Source: Anticarsia gemmatalis
Lineage: Eukaryota; Arthropoda; Insecta; Lepidoptera; Erebidae
Direction: 5' to 3'
Assembly (NCBI RefSeq): GCF_050436995.1
Contig: NC_134756.1
Span: 2,170,001-2,234,000 of the forward strand
Length of the DNA stretch: 64,000 bases
The notes under the pieces are model-generated. The model searched no databases and was not told the DNA's origin. It saw only the letters and a list, made by a program, of their open reading frames with translations. Positions 55,201-64,000 of the stretch are shown here, in pieces (the first letter of the stretch is position 1; every line of letters starts with the position of its first letter). The position numbers and the translations under genes are program-made.

Positions 55201-58200
55201 GCAAATCTTTAGTAACTTTTCTTTACTAAAACTAGCACAATTTATAGCTTTCTAATCCTTATAAATTCAAAGATATTAACGTTTATAACTTTTCAGAATT
55301 GTGTGGATTGAGTGAGCACTTATATTAATTAACTATTACAAAACGAGCTACATTTATGGTTCGCTTTGTATTTTACAAAATCACGTGTATACCTTTTAAT
55401 AAAACAAGATTTATAACAAAATGAAATTATGGTTTGTTCATAAGAAATCGGGTCCTTTCAAAGTGTGTGAATTGAGTGAGCATATGAAAGTATTTGTAAT
55501 TTTTTTTTATACGGCCCTTGGCGATTGATATCTAAAACGACAACTTTATAAAGGTTTTACTAAAGATTAGTACATAAATCTTACATGAATTCTTCATACG
55601 TTCTGAGATTCAGGGTGGTCGTATGTGCGAACTGAGTGAGCATTCATTAACTGATATATCTCATGTTTTATCTTTTTACAAATTGTAAGATTGTTTTTAC
55701 AATTGTTTCACACCTTTTACTAAATGACTAGTATATATTATTAAATTTTATTTAGGGTGCTCACTCAATTCACACACACACATTTATAACTAACTGAATA
55801 TCTAAGTGGCACCAAACATGCAACAATACAAATTGCATTTATCACTAAGTGGGAAAATTTAAATTGGGTACACTTATGTAACTGAATGGCCCTTGATACT
55901 TAACTAACTAATATTGCATGTAGATTTTTAAGGTCTTATCATCACTTATGGCATAAATACCTTTAAGAAAATTTTATTTTTGCTGTAGGTAGTTCTTTAG
56001 ATTTAATAAAAGACATTTATAAATAATCAGGCTTATGGTCAGTAGTGGTACACATATAAGTATTAAAAGAAGTTTGTGTTGTTGAGAACTTGTCTCAGGA
56101 AAAACTTCAATAAAATAGTTTTGTAAAATAACATAAACATGGAAAAACTGTGTCATTAATTGCTATAATATGAGTAATGTAATATATACACCTGTGTATG
56201 TGTATATATGTGTATTAATATATTAATATGAAACATTTCCCTAAGGAAACATGTACTTATACTTACAATTTTATGATACTATATTGGCATCAGTAAATGT
56301 AATAAGATTCATGTTGGTATAAATAGAAAGATATTCATGGTCACTTGGATCACCTCATAGTAGTTTACCAGAATCATGTAGGTAGATTTAATCTCAAAAG
56401 AATTTAAACAAACCAAAAATTTTAAACTGCATATAATATCTTTGCCCAAAATCGATTAAATTACGCATGGCCAAAACGGCGCATGATTAAATAAATCGCT
56501 TTACAAATCAGCTAATCATTATATTTCAAACTGTTTACAATTTACATAGTCATCATTCTACTTTTGTTTTTTGTTTCTAAATCAATCAATTTCCAGGCAT
56601 AAACAATATCGCTAACACTTGTCAATGCGGTCTCCTAACCGTAACTGATATAATAAAATCGGACAAATTGCAGATAGCGACGGAGTCTAAATCGTTTTTG
56701 AACAATCTATACTAATATTATAAAGCTGAAGAGTTTGTTTGTTTGTTTGAACGCGCTAACCTCAGGAACTACTGGTCGCATTTGAAAAATTCTTTCAGTG
56801 TTAGATAGTCCATTTATTGAGGAAGGTTATAGGCTATATAACATCACGCTACGGCCATTAGGAGCCGAGTAGCAACGAAAAATGTTACAAAAACGGGGAA
56901 AAATTATGACCCATTCTCTTAGGTGACGCAAGCGAAGTTGCGCGGGTCAGCTAGTTCATTATAAAATTGTCATATCTTGTAACAAAACTGTCCAAAAATT
57001 ACAGACAATCCGAAGTAATATCTTGTCCAAAACATTACGAAATCCGTATCCTAATCCGAAATTTCACATCCATAATATGCCTACTCTGCTAACCATTCAT
57101 ACACAAACATTCGTTTCATATAAAAAACAAACTTAACACCCTTATCTATTCTTCATCTTCTTTTCCAGACATTCTCCCTAGCTGGTCTAGGCGCAGGTAT
57201 AACAGAAGCCATTTTAGTCAATCCATTTGAAGTCGTCAAAGTGACTTTACAGTCCAACAAGGCTTTAGCAAAACAAATACCGAGCACTTGGTCAGTGACT
57301 AGAGAAATTGTGAGAGAAAATGGCCTGGGGTCTAGAGGACTCAATAAAGGTCTGACAGCAACGATTATGAGGAATGGCGTCTTCAATATGGTGTACTTTG
57401 GCTTCTATCATAGTGTTAAAGGCATTGTTCCTGAATACGAGGTTAGTACCAATGCGTCATATTACTTTAAGTGCCTGAATATAGCAGCGAGCCGGAACGT
57501 TTGGATACTGTCGTTGTTCCGTTTCCACCACCCGCTCTCCTGTTTCCTTGCTTTTTTTTTGATCCCTCGCATCGGTTAGCTGCTGTATTCAGGCGCATAA
57601 AGTTATATATATATATTCGCTTAGCCTTTGTTCCAAACTATGTTGGAGTCGGCTTCCAGTCTCACCGGATGCAGCTGAATACCAGTGTTTTACATGGAGC
57701 GACTGCCTATCTGACCTCCACAACCCAGTTACTTAGGTATTAACACGATACCCTTCGGTAAGACTGGTTGTCAGACTTTCAAGCTTCTGACTACTGTTAA
57801 CGACTGTCAAAGATCTTCGAAAATGACAGCCGGGACCCACAATTTAACGTGCCTTCCGAAACACGGAGAAACTCGATATGTTTAGGATGGTCACCCATCC
57901 ACGGAACAACCTCGGCAAGCGTAGCTTAACCTCAGAGATCGATCCGTGCGGCTGTTGTAAACTAAGCCACGAGCTCCTCGATTCAGGCGCATAAAGTTAT
58001 TTTGTACCTATTATGCCCAAGAAGTATATTTTTTGCATCAAAAAGATTGTTCGTTTATATTTTCACCATAATCTCAATAACTACTGAAGCATTTTTGTTA
58101 CGCTAATTTGCGAACTGTGATGTATCTTAAGTATTTTTCCTTTTGCAATCAGATAGATATGTTTCCGTTTGTTTTGTTTGCACATATTTTTATTTGATAA

Positions 58201-61200
58201 ATATTATCAAAGATAAGTTTTGTCTTGACACAAGAAACACACTTCTTTTATCAGGACACACATAGATACAGCTTGTATCTGATACTCAAAAGTATAAAAG
58301 AACTCATTACCTAATTGTCGATAAATATCGAGAGGAAAGCAATTGGCGGTGATTATACATTTCCGTTATATTTTAAGACGGATTAATTATATAACATAGA
58401 TAACAAACTTTGAAATTCGGTCGAGAATTTTACAGAACTGTTTGCCAAATCCAGTATTAATATTGTACTGCATGGGATGTCTGCTAGTTGCCTTATTCGA
58501 CCCCCCTGTTTCATTATTTCATTCAAACTCACAAGTCTCAAGATAATAATTAACATATAGGTACTATACTATAATACTAAAATTCGTGAAGATTGTATTT
58601 AATACAATTTTACACAGAAATGGCTGAAAAGTTTTGAAGAAATATAGACATACAGAATATTTTATAACGTGGAATAAAACATTTACCCTCTTATTCATAA
58701 ACACAGTATAAGCCTATTTTAGTCAAAAAACTGCTATAGGTCATATGTTTTCTCTTTTTTTATTTCGCTAAGGAGTGAAAAGAACAAATCCCTTTATAAG
58801 CCTTTCATAACTTCATGTATTTTTATGAATAAGAGGGTTACTCCCCGCAAAATCTTTCTACAAAGCTAAAGCCAAAGCAGGCTCTAGTAACAAAAAAGCA
58901 CATTTTTCTTTCAGGATCCTTTCCTAGAGTTCGCTCGTAAAGTGGCGATAGGATTCACATCAGGCGTGCTAGGCTCCTGTGTAAATATACCGTTTGATGT
59001 GGCGAAGAGTCGCATCCAGGGTCCTCAACCAACGCCTGGTGTGGTCAAGTACAGTTCCACTACGGGAGCTATTGTGTTGGTGTATAAGGAAGAAGGGTAA
59101 GTCACTTCATGTTGAATTTAAATATTAGGTCGGGGAAAAAGTCTTTTCGCATTATAGTATGTATGTACCTACTTGTAATAAAATCTTTTCTCTACACAAA
59201 AAAGCTCGATATTTGGGTACGTGAGGTACCCAGCTCACTGAAAGAAACCTAATGAACCGCGTACTCATTTGTGATTTTTAAAGCCAAAGAGATTTTATTA
59301 CAAGTTCATACATACTATAATGCGAAAAGACTTTTTCCCCGATTAAATATAAATTTTGTACCTGAAAAATATATTTTGGAAGCCAGTTAATCAGATGTTA
59401 TACCTATTTAATTTGCTTAACGAAAGCTATGTAAACATTATTTGTTACTTTTTTAAAGTGCATATTTGTTTTCCTGTACCTATCAGTTCTTCCGGGCATA
59501 CCTAGGTGATGACATCCATGAAATGAAATTTGTGGCTCTGAGTTGCTTATAATTATACAGAGTTGTATATCTGAGTTGAAATTGTTTGCCTGATAGCTCG
59601 TTACGTGCAAATATTGCCTCATGTTTTTTGTAAATATTATGCACTCGTTTACAAAATCTCTCCTGAAAACAAGTTTATTACTTAAGGCAGTAGTAACAGG
59701 CATAGACTGTCTTATAAATATTTCTGTAATCCACATATTTCCTCATTATTAACCAGCGTACAGCAAATACTTTAAATCCAGTACATCTATTAATATTCTC
59801 TTACTTTGTCTGTTCACGCAAAACGGGCAGCAAGCGGGCACCAAGCCAAGGAAAGTTGATAATAAGGAACAAAGAATAATTTGCGGTCCATTGTTCGCGA
59901 GCATTTCTCCGAAACAGTATTCGCGACTGACGAGATATTTTAAAGCTATTTGGGTCGGGTTTCCACTAGTTTCCAGTTGTACTGACATAGTCGGCCGAGT
60001 ATTAAACAGGAATTTCGAAATTTCGCTGTTATTATATCAGCATTCGTACCTTTTTCAGACCCCAACCATTCGTCAACCAGACTACAAAATACACCGGTTC
60101 TTTGCTGCTGTTTTCATAACGAGAACAGTTAAGGAGATCCTTCCTCCAAAAGAATTATCCACTCTTATTTAATTATTTTTTATTTATTACAATCTTCCGA
60201 GAAAGACTACAGTACCATGGTATGGCTAGTATGGCAGTGTACCATATTTTATACTTACATTACTAGCTCCATCAAAACCAAAACCCAGGCTCTTAAAACT
60301 GTATTGAATTTAAATTATATTTGGCATTCAGTTATTTTCGATCTAAATGCATCTGATTCTGCAGTTGGTTGACCTAATTTAATTTTACTCGAACATCATG
60401 AATTACGTGTACTCGAAAGCTTTCAACGTATACTTATATCTTACCTGGACTGCATCCAAACTTTCAGATGGACGGCTTTAAACTGTATAAATTAATTACT
60501 TCATTTAGTACTCGTACTAGAGGCCGCCCGCGACTTCGTCCGCGTGGAAACCCTTCCCGTGTAAATCCCGATCCCTCGAAAACTGAGATAAAAATTAGCC
60601 TATGTGTTATTCTGGGTTTTCCGCGACCTACATACCAAACTTCATCGTAATCGATTCAGTAGTATTTGCGTGAAAGAGTAACAAACATCCATACGTACTC
60701 ACAAACTATCGCATTTATTATATTAGTAGAATTGAATTGGGTATTTCTTAATATACCTACTTACTTTCTCCGAAAAACTTGTATTGTAAATACGTATGTA
60801 CGTATGTAGGTAGACAGCAACCAAAGAAAAGAACGCCACTTGGTACGATCCTTTTAAATATTTGAGTCAGATGATGATGATAACTTGAGGCCACGGCGAC
60901 AACTTCAAATCCTAGTCCGTTTGCTTACTAACTTGTCTTACCCCCGGTTTCTGAGGTACATTTAGCCGTAGTTTATCTATTCAATAGCGTTAAAACTCAT
61001 ACAAAAAAAAACGCTATTGAATAGATAATTACCGCTAAATGTACTCAGAAACCGGGGGTTATCCAAACGTAAAATGAACATATCCTATAAAAACGATGTT
61101 ATTGGTTAAAAAAAAGCCTTGTATAGAAAGTAAAAGTCCAAGTGTCTTGTAACCAACATATTTTGGCACGGTTCCAACAATTTTAAATTCACATCATACA

Positions 61201-62566
61201 TAAAATGTTCTCTTCAATCCGTGTCTGTCCATTCATACAACGAATGCATAATGTCATTATCTCCCATTTTAATTGCGTGCACAATTAGTTGGGTTATGAA
61301 ATTATGAATGAGTTTGTTACACATTGAACTATGAATGACGGTCGCTAGTGTTTGTATGTAACTGTTTGCCTTACAAATTATCCTCATTTAGTTCAGTCAG
61401 TTTAGTCATGGTTAGGTTATAATAGAAATGATGCGTATGGTGCATTCAGTTTATGTATGTTACTAGTTGTGCCATTTGATTTTGTCCGCCTTTACCGTGA
61501 TTGCTCTAATACGGGGGTTCCCAACCTTTTCTTAGTCCGGGACCACTTTTATACGATTCTTTTTAGGAGGGACCACTATGTCAGTATATTAAAAATAAAG
61601 TGTAATAGTCATCCTAAAAGTCCTAGTCATTATAAATTTTAATATCATTCGATTACCATATTTTGATTTCCGCGGACCACTGCTTGGGAACCACTGCTCT
61701 AATAGGATGTTGTTTGATGCGGGGTCGTTGATATCCATGATTTGTAAGTTCCGAAGATCCTTGGTCATTTAATGTCTTTGCTAATAGATTTTCGCAAATC
61801 CATGATTCTTATTCAAATAAATAGGTATTGAACACACAATATAAAGGCTATGATAAATTATTATAGCAAAGGAATTAAATCGATTATGCAGTAGGTATAT
61901 CTAAGACTTCGACCTCGACCGATACAACCGATTCGAAGCCTTCATCTAACAATAGTGAATATTTCATGTTAAGGTAAACCATGTGGTTTATTATCCACAT
62001 GAACATTAACCCTTCACGAACGATTATGCATTGGTTAGTTTAATCGTTTCATAGATATTCTCCAACCTCTTTAAGTACAATAGTTAGCTAAGCTTTTTTT
62101 TTAACTTTTTTTGGACAGAAAAAGCACTCTTCGTTTTGTTTTTAATTTTACGGATACATACATACATAAAACCACGTCTTTTCCCCTTATGGGTAGGCTG
62201 AGACTAAAGAACGCCACTTGGTACGATCCTTACAAACTTCCTATGCTTCACTCACATCCATACTTCTCTCGATATAAGAAACCACCGGTTACGAGTATAG
62301 CGGATAGGTACATATACCTAAGTGTTAAAATGATTTCTGAGAGTTAACTAATTTTTTTAGACCAGGAAGGCTGACCCCACTACCACATGTGCTTCAAAGC
62401 ATGGAAGGGTGAGAGAAAAAGAACTATATATGTTTTTTTTATTTACAGATTCCGGGCACTATACAAAGGTTTATTACCCAAAGTTCTCCGGTTAGGTCCC
62501 GGCGGTGCTATCATGTTGGTGGTCTACGACTACGTGTATCATTTCTTAGAAAATAAGTTTAAATAA
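51925..62566 (+). CDS. Mitochondrial 2-oxodicarboxylate carrier (SLC25A21 type), 4 exons, 304 aa
   Basis: SLC25A21 proteins exchange 2-oxoadipate and 2-oxoglutarate across the mitochondrial inner membrane, in lysine and tryptophan breakdown. Exons: 51925-52266, 57169-57441, 58915-59096 and 62449-62566, totalling 915 nt (304 codons plus stop), all in phase. All three repeats of the mitochondrial carrier signature are present: PLDLVK at residues 31-36, NPFEVVK around 132-138 and IPFDVAK around 230-236. Each is the first half of a two-helix repeat. Residues KGILPPILAETPKRAVKF and YKGLLPKVLRLGPGGAIM match the 2-oxodicarboxylate subfamily. The length fits the family (about 300 aa). Other SLC25 members are less likely but cannot be excluded without a search. 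Intron 1 is 4.9 kb and carries a large palindromic element and a Helitron. A poly(A) signal lies 25 nt after the stop. Confidence 0.93.
53983..54255 (-). pseudogene. Mirror copy of the USP-like C-terminus in the left arm
   Basis: 90 codons on the minus strand identical to the end of the plus-strand ORF except ILKN for VLKN. It exists because the inverted arm includes the 3' half of the ORF. It has no 5' part and is probably not a separate gene. Confidence 0.6.
54279..54932 (+). CDS. Element ORF resembling the C-terminal half of a ubiquitin-specific protease
   Basis: The ORF has up to 217 codons: it starts in the spacer and ends in the right arm. Paired cysteines appear (CTNVLC and CASC), like the zinc-binding finger of USP proteases. 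The C-terminus has GIGHYKSHYLSNEKYFCYDD, close in layout to the USP catalytic His box (GHY, then a W/F-C-Y-DD turn). The N-terminal Cys box is missing, so this is at best a fragment. The same C-terminus is repeated on the minus strand in the left arm (54255-53983) with one I/V difference. The similarity is from pattern memory and needs a profile search. Confidence 0.5.
   Translation: MLLYYVKCLSDTNFKDDDLNSLRAKIIIKYVQKPITTSTYDVACNVARIYEHFLLDYFTSSIFTKTCTNVLCSANVIKRNNVFLPLNIDMINIFDISLLETAISLSEGESKCASCEGVETSYYIISNVISFDLNGTNAVALSKVPRTIVLKNKLYRSIGAVEFVAPLDLTGIGHYKSHYLSNEKYFCYDDNCTNIHESTDQNILLHSLSYILIDNDC
56706..56954 (+). mobile_element. Helitron-like non-autonomous element (carrier intron 1)
   Basis: Same family as 23678-23937, with TC start and GCGCGGGTCAGCTAG end. 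Confidence 0.82.
57169..57441 (+). CDS. 2-oxodicarboxylate carrier exon 2
   Basis: 91 codons between acceptor CTTTTCCAG and donor GTTAGT. It encodes the second carrier repeat with the NPFEVVK motif and the half-repeat ending KGIVPEYE. Confidence 0.92.
57730..57985 (-). mobile_element. 5S rRNA-derived SINE, minus strand (carrier intron 2)
   Basis: A more diverged relative: GGTCACCCATCCACGGAACA and CTTAACCTCAGAGATCGATC are the reversed 5S-like motifs. The body has GTGCCTTCCGAAACACGGAG. Confidence 0.62.
58915..59096 (+). CDS. 2-oxodicarboxylate carrier exon 3
   Basis: The exon runs from acceptor TTTCTTTCAG to donor GTAAGT. It encodes DPFLEFARKVAIGFTSGVLG and the third signature IPFDVAKSRIQGPQPTPG. 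A mariner-type MITE begins 28 nt after the donor. Confidence 0.92.
59125..59346. mobile_element. Mariner-type MITE copy in the carrier gene
   Basis: TTAGGTCGGGGAAAAAGTCT at the left and AGACTTTTTCCCCGATTAA at the right, TA-flanked. It lies 28 nt past the exon 3 donor. Confidence 0.8.
60512..60731 (-). mobile_element. Helitron-type repeat, minus strand
   Basis: Starts ACTAGAGGCCGCCCGCGACT and continues TCGTCCGCGTGGAAACCCTT, then TTCAGTAGTATTTGCGTGAA and ends TTATATTAGTAGAA. It is a very common repeat in moth genomes; the reversed ends resemble the TC/CTAG family above. Confidence 0.65.
60941..61058. mobile_element. PIF/Harbinger-type palindromic MITE
   Basis: CCCCCGGTTTCTGAGGTACA is mirrored by GTACTCAGAAACCGGGGG, and TTA flanks both ends (60938-60940, 61059-61061). 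The element is nearly a single 118-bp hairpin. Confidence 0.8.
61512..61696. mobile_element. hAT-type MITE with perfect 8-bp target duplication
   Basis: Termini are CGGGGGTTCCCAACC and inverted CAGTGGTTCCCAAGCAGTGG. CTCTAATA is present on both sides (61504-61511, 61697-61704). Length is 185 bp. Confidence 0.85.
62449..62566 (+). CDS. 2-oxodicarboxylate carrier exon 4 and stop
   Basis: The exon follows acceptor ATTTACAG. It encodes FRALYKGLLPKVLRLGPGGA and ends in YHFLENKFK then TAA. Phase 2/1 joining with exon 3 restores GF at the junction. Confidence 0.92.
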
Positions 62567-62590
62567 GCTGCCTTTATTATAACGTCCAAA

Positions 62591-62596
62591 AATAAA
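62591..62596 (+). terminator. Candidate poly(A) signal of the carrier gene
   Basis: A canonical AATAAA lies 25 nt after the stop codon. Further AATAAA motifs occur near 63670, so a longer 3' UTR is also possible. Confidence 0.5.
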
Positions 62597-64000
62597 CGAA
62601 ATCAACGCATTTTTAAAAGAAAAAATAGTGTTGTTAGGCTTGCTACTCACAAACTCGGTTCGGCATTAATCGGCTTAGCCGGGTGGCAAAACCGAATACG
62701 TGTAGATGAACCCGATCGGCACAAGCCGAACACGTGAGTCGAGTCGGTTTTGTTCTTCGATAAATATTGTCGAACCGAGCGTGTCGAACCCAATATGTGT
62801 GTAGCCCTTACGCACAATGAAACGAATTTATAACACAAAGTAGAAGTATAAGTGTATTTTAATTATACCTAAGTATAATTGGATATTGATTTACACTTTT
62901 ATATACATTTTCGTTGATAGTAAATATCTTGCATTTATTTTATGATTATGTATGACACGCAAATAATATAAAAAATACTTCACAAAAATTTGTTTTATGC
63001 TGATAACGTTTTAAATCGTTCATCGAGTTACGCATTTGATATAATTTTTTCAGCATTTTAAAATTTGTTATTAATATTTCATTGATGGTTTATTTTCATA
63101 TACAATTATTAAGTATTTTACAGACTTTTTGCGCAAGTAAGGTAATGCATATTACATGAATGCATTTGCGCAAAACTACAATTACGCAATTTTTTGTACA
63201 TTTCTATAGTTTTGAGACCTAATACCAATTTGTTTTAAGAGTTCTTGTCATCGATCAGATTTTTAAAAATAAATAATTACGATTAGTAATAATACCATAT
63301 ACCTATTAATGTAAATTATTTGATATATTTACTTGTTATTTCATTATTCTATTGCACTGGTGACTAGTATTTTTGTATTACCAATATAAATCTTGTTGTG
63401 ATAACATAGTGCCTAAAAAGTTTGAACTAAAGAGTATTTAAGAATTGTTATTCGTATATCGGAATATCATAGTATATAGCATTTATATATTTTATATAAT
63501 TGTTGACGCACATTGTAGTAAGAATAGAACTATATAAACGTAAAACATTGCAGAAGCATTTACTTATTTACAATTAATAAAAAACCATGTATAATATAAT
63601 AATTTTGCGAGCCGTTTATAAATTTTGTTAAATAGTTTTATAAGGTCATATGTTATTTTTGTTATGAAAGAAATAAACGAGTAATTATTATAATAAAAAT
63701 TGATCTTCTACTTTTCGTTTTACTATACCTACCAAAAAAACGATGTTGGCAGTGTGAAATTCAGTTTCTATTCAACTGCAGCCAACAGAATGGAAGTTTG
63801 CAAATGTCTGATGACTAGTAAGAATACCTATCTTTAATAATCTACATGACGTAGATATATCTAAAAAGAGGAGACATAACAGCTATATAGGTACGCAATT
63901 ACACAATAATTTCGATACCACAAGACTCGTCCGCAAGAAATAAAACTAATGAGTGTTGAGTGTGTTGACTGAACTTATAACTTTAAATATTTATCTGATG
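62597..64000. other. 3' flank of the carrier gene
   Basis: A moderately GC-richer block at 62630-62810 has repeated CGAACCGAG / AAGCCGAACACG words and could be an old transposon. The rest is very AT-rich with several AATAAA motifs and no gene. Confidence 0.5.

Larger units (their letters stand above)
53134..55781. mobile_element. Palindromic 2648-bp element with 1.15-kb terminal inverted repeats
   Basis: The arms, about 53134-54287 and 54627-55781, are reverse complements with very few differences. They flank a spacer of about 340 bp. Both ends read GTGTGTGTGTGAATTGAGTG inward, and the 8-bp word ATTTATAA flanks both sides (53126-53133, 55782-55789), the likely target duplication. A motif close to TGCTCACTCAATTCACACA occurs four times per arm. 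The element carries an ORF across the spacer and right arm. I cannot assign a superfamily: an 8-bp duplication is usual for hAT or P-like elements, but the GT-repeat terminus does not fit those families well. Confidence 0.9.
52267..57168 (+). other. Carrier gene intron 1
   Basis: 4.9 kb. Apart from the palindromic element and the Helitron listed separately, the sequence is AT-rich and shows nothing recognisable. Confidence 0.7.
59347..62448 (+). other. Carrier gene intron 3, remainder
   Basis: Holds the Helitron-type repeat, the Harbinger-type MITE and the hAT-type MITE listed separately. A short stretch ACGCCACTTGGTACGATCCT occurs twice (60832 and 62211) and marks a further uncharacterised repeat. 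No coding sequence was recognised. Confidence 0.55.

Noticed and set aside
57471..57743. ORF after carrier exon 2
   Set aside because: It lies beyond the donor GTTAGT in intron and SINE sequence.

Overview
The window is nuclear DNA from an insect, almost certainly a moth or butterfly (Lepidoptera). The genes have many short exons with GT-AG introns. The non-coding DNA is AT-rich and full of repeat types familiar from Lepidoptera: tRNA- and 5S-derived SINEs, Helitron-like elements with CTAG 3' ends, a mariner-type MITE family, a CR1/Jockey-like LINE and its solo 3' tails. One gene is an insect odorant receptor. The species cannot be fixed from this sequence alone.

Layout. (1) About 756-5130, minus strand: five exons of a 7TM odorant receptor gene whose 3' exons lie beyond the left edge. 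(2) 5131-12433: intergenic DNA with no convincing gene. (3) 12434-51349, minus strand: the complete coding region of pecanex, a multi-pass membrane protein linked to Notch signalling and neurogenesis. I assembled 26 coding exons whose phases all agree. They total 8493 nt (2830 codons plus stop), including one 4.5 kb exon. (4) 51350-51924: a short divergent promoter region. (5) 51925-62566, plus strand: a complete four-exon gene for the mitochondrial 2-oxodicarboxylate carrier (SLC25A21 type, 304 aa). (6) 62567-64000: 3' flank.

The genes are ordinary; the structure of the introns is not. Pecanex introns 12 and 18 start with tandem arrays made from the 3' part of the preceding exon plus its 5' splice site: 19 copies of a 158-bp unit and 11 copies of a 96/97-bp unit. 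The pre-mRNA would therefore carry 19 and 11 serial copies of two donor sites. Intron 10 holds three TIR elements nested inside one another. Intron 9 holds a Helitron split by a 2.16 kb TA-flanked TIR element that carries GC-rich, promoter- and first-exon-like DNA. Intron 4 holds a LINE with an uninterrupted endonuclease/reverse-transcriptase ORF. Intron 1 of the carrier gene holds the most unusual object: a 2648-bp palindromic element with near-identical 1.15 kb arms, an 8-bp target duplication, repeated subterminal motifs and an ORF resembling the C-terminal half of a ubiquitin-specific protease. Because it is intronic, it would be transcribed as a long RNA hairpin.

The receptor, pecanex and the carrier share no evident pathway. 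Only pecanex and the carrier look linked, through their shared divergent promoter interval.
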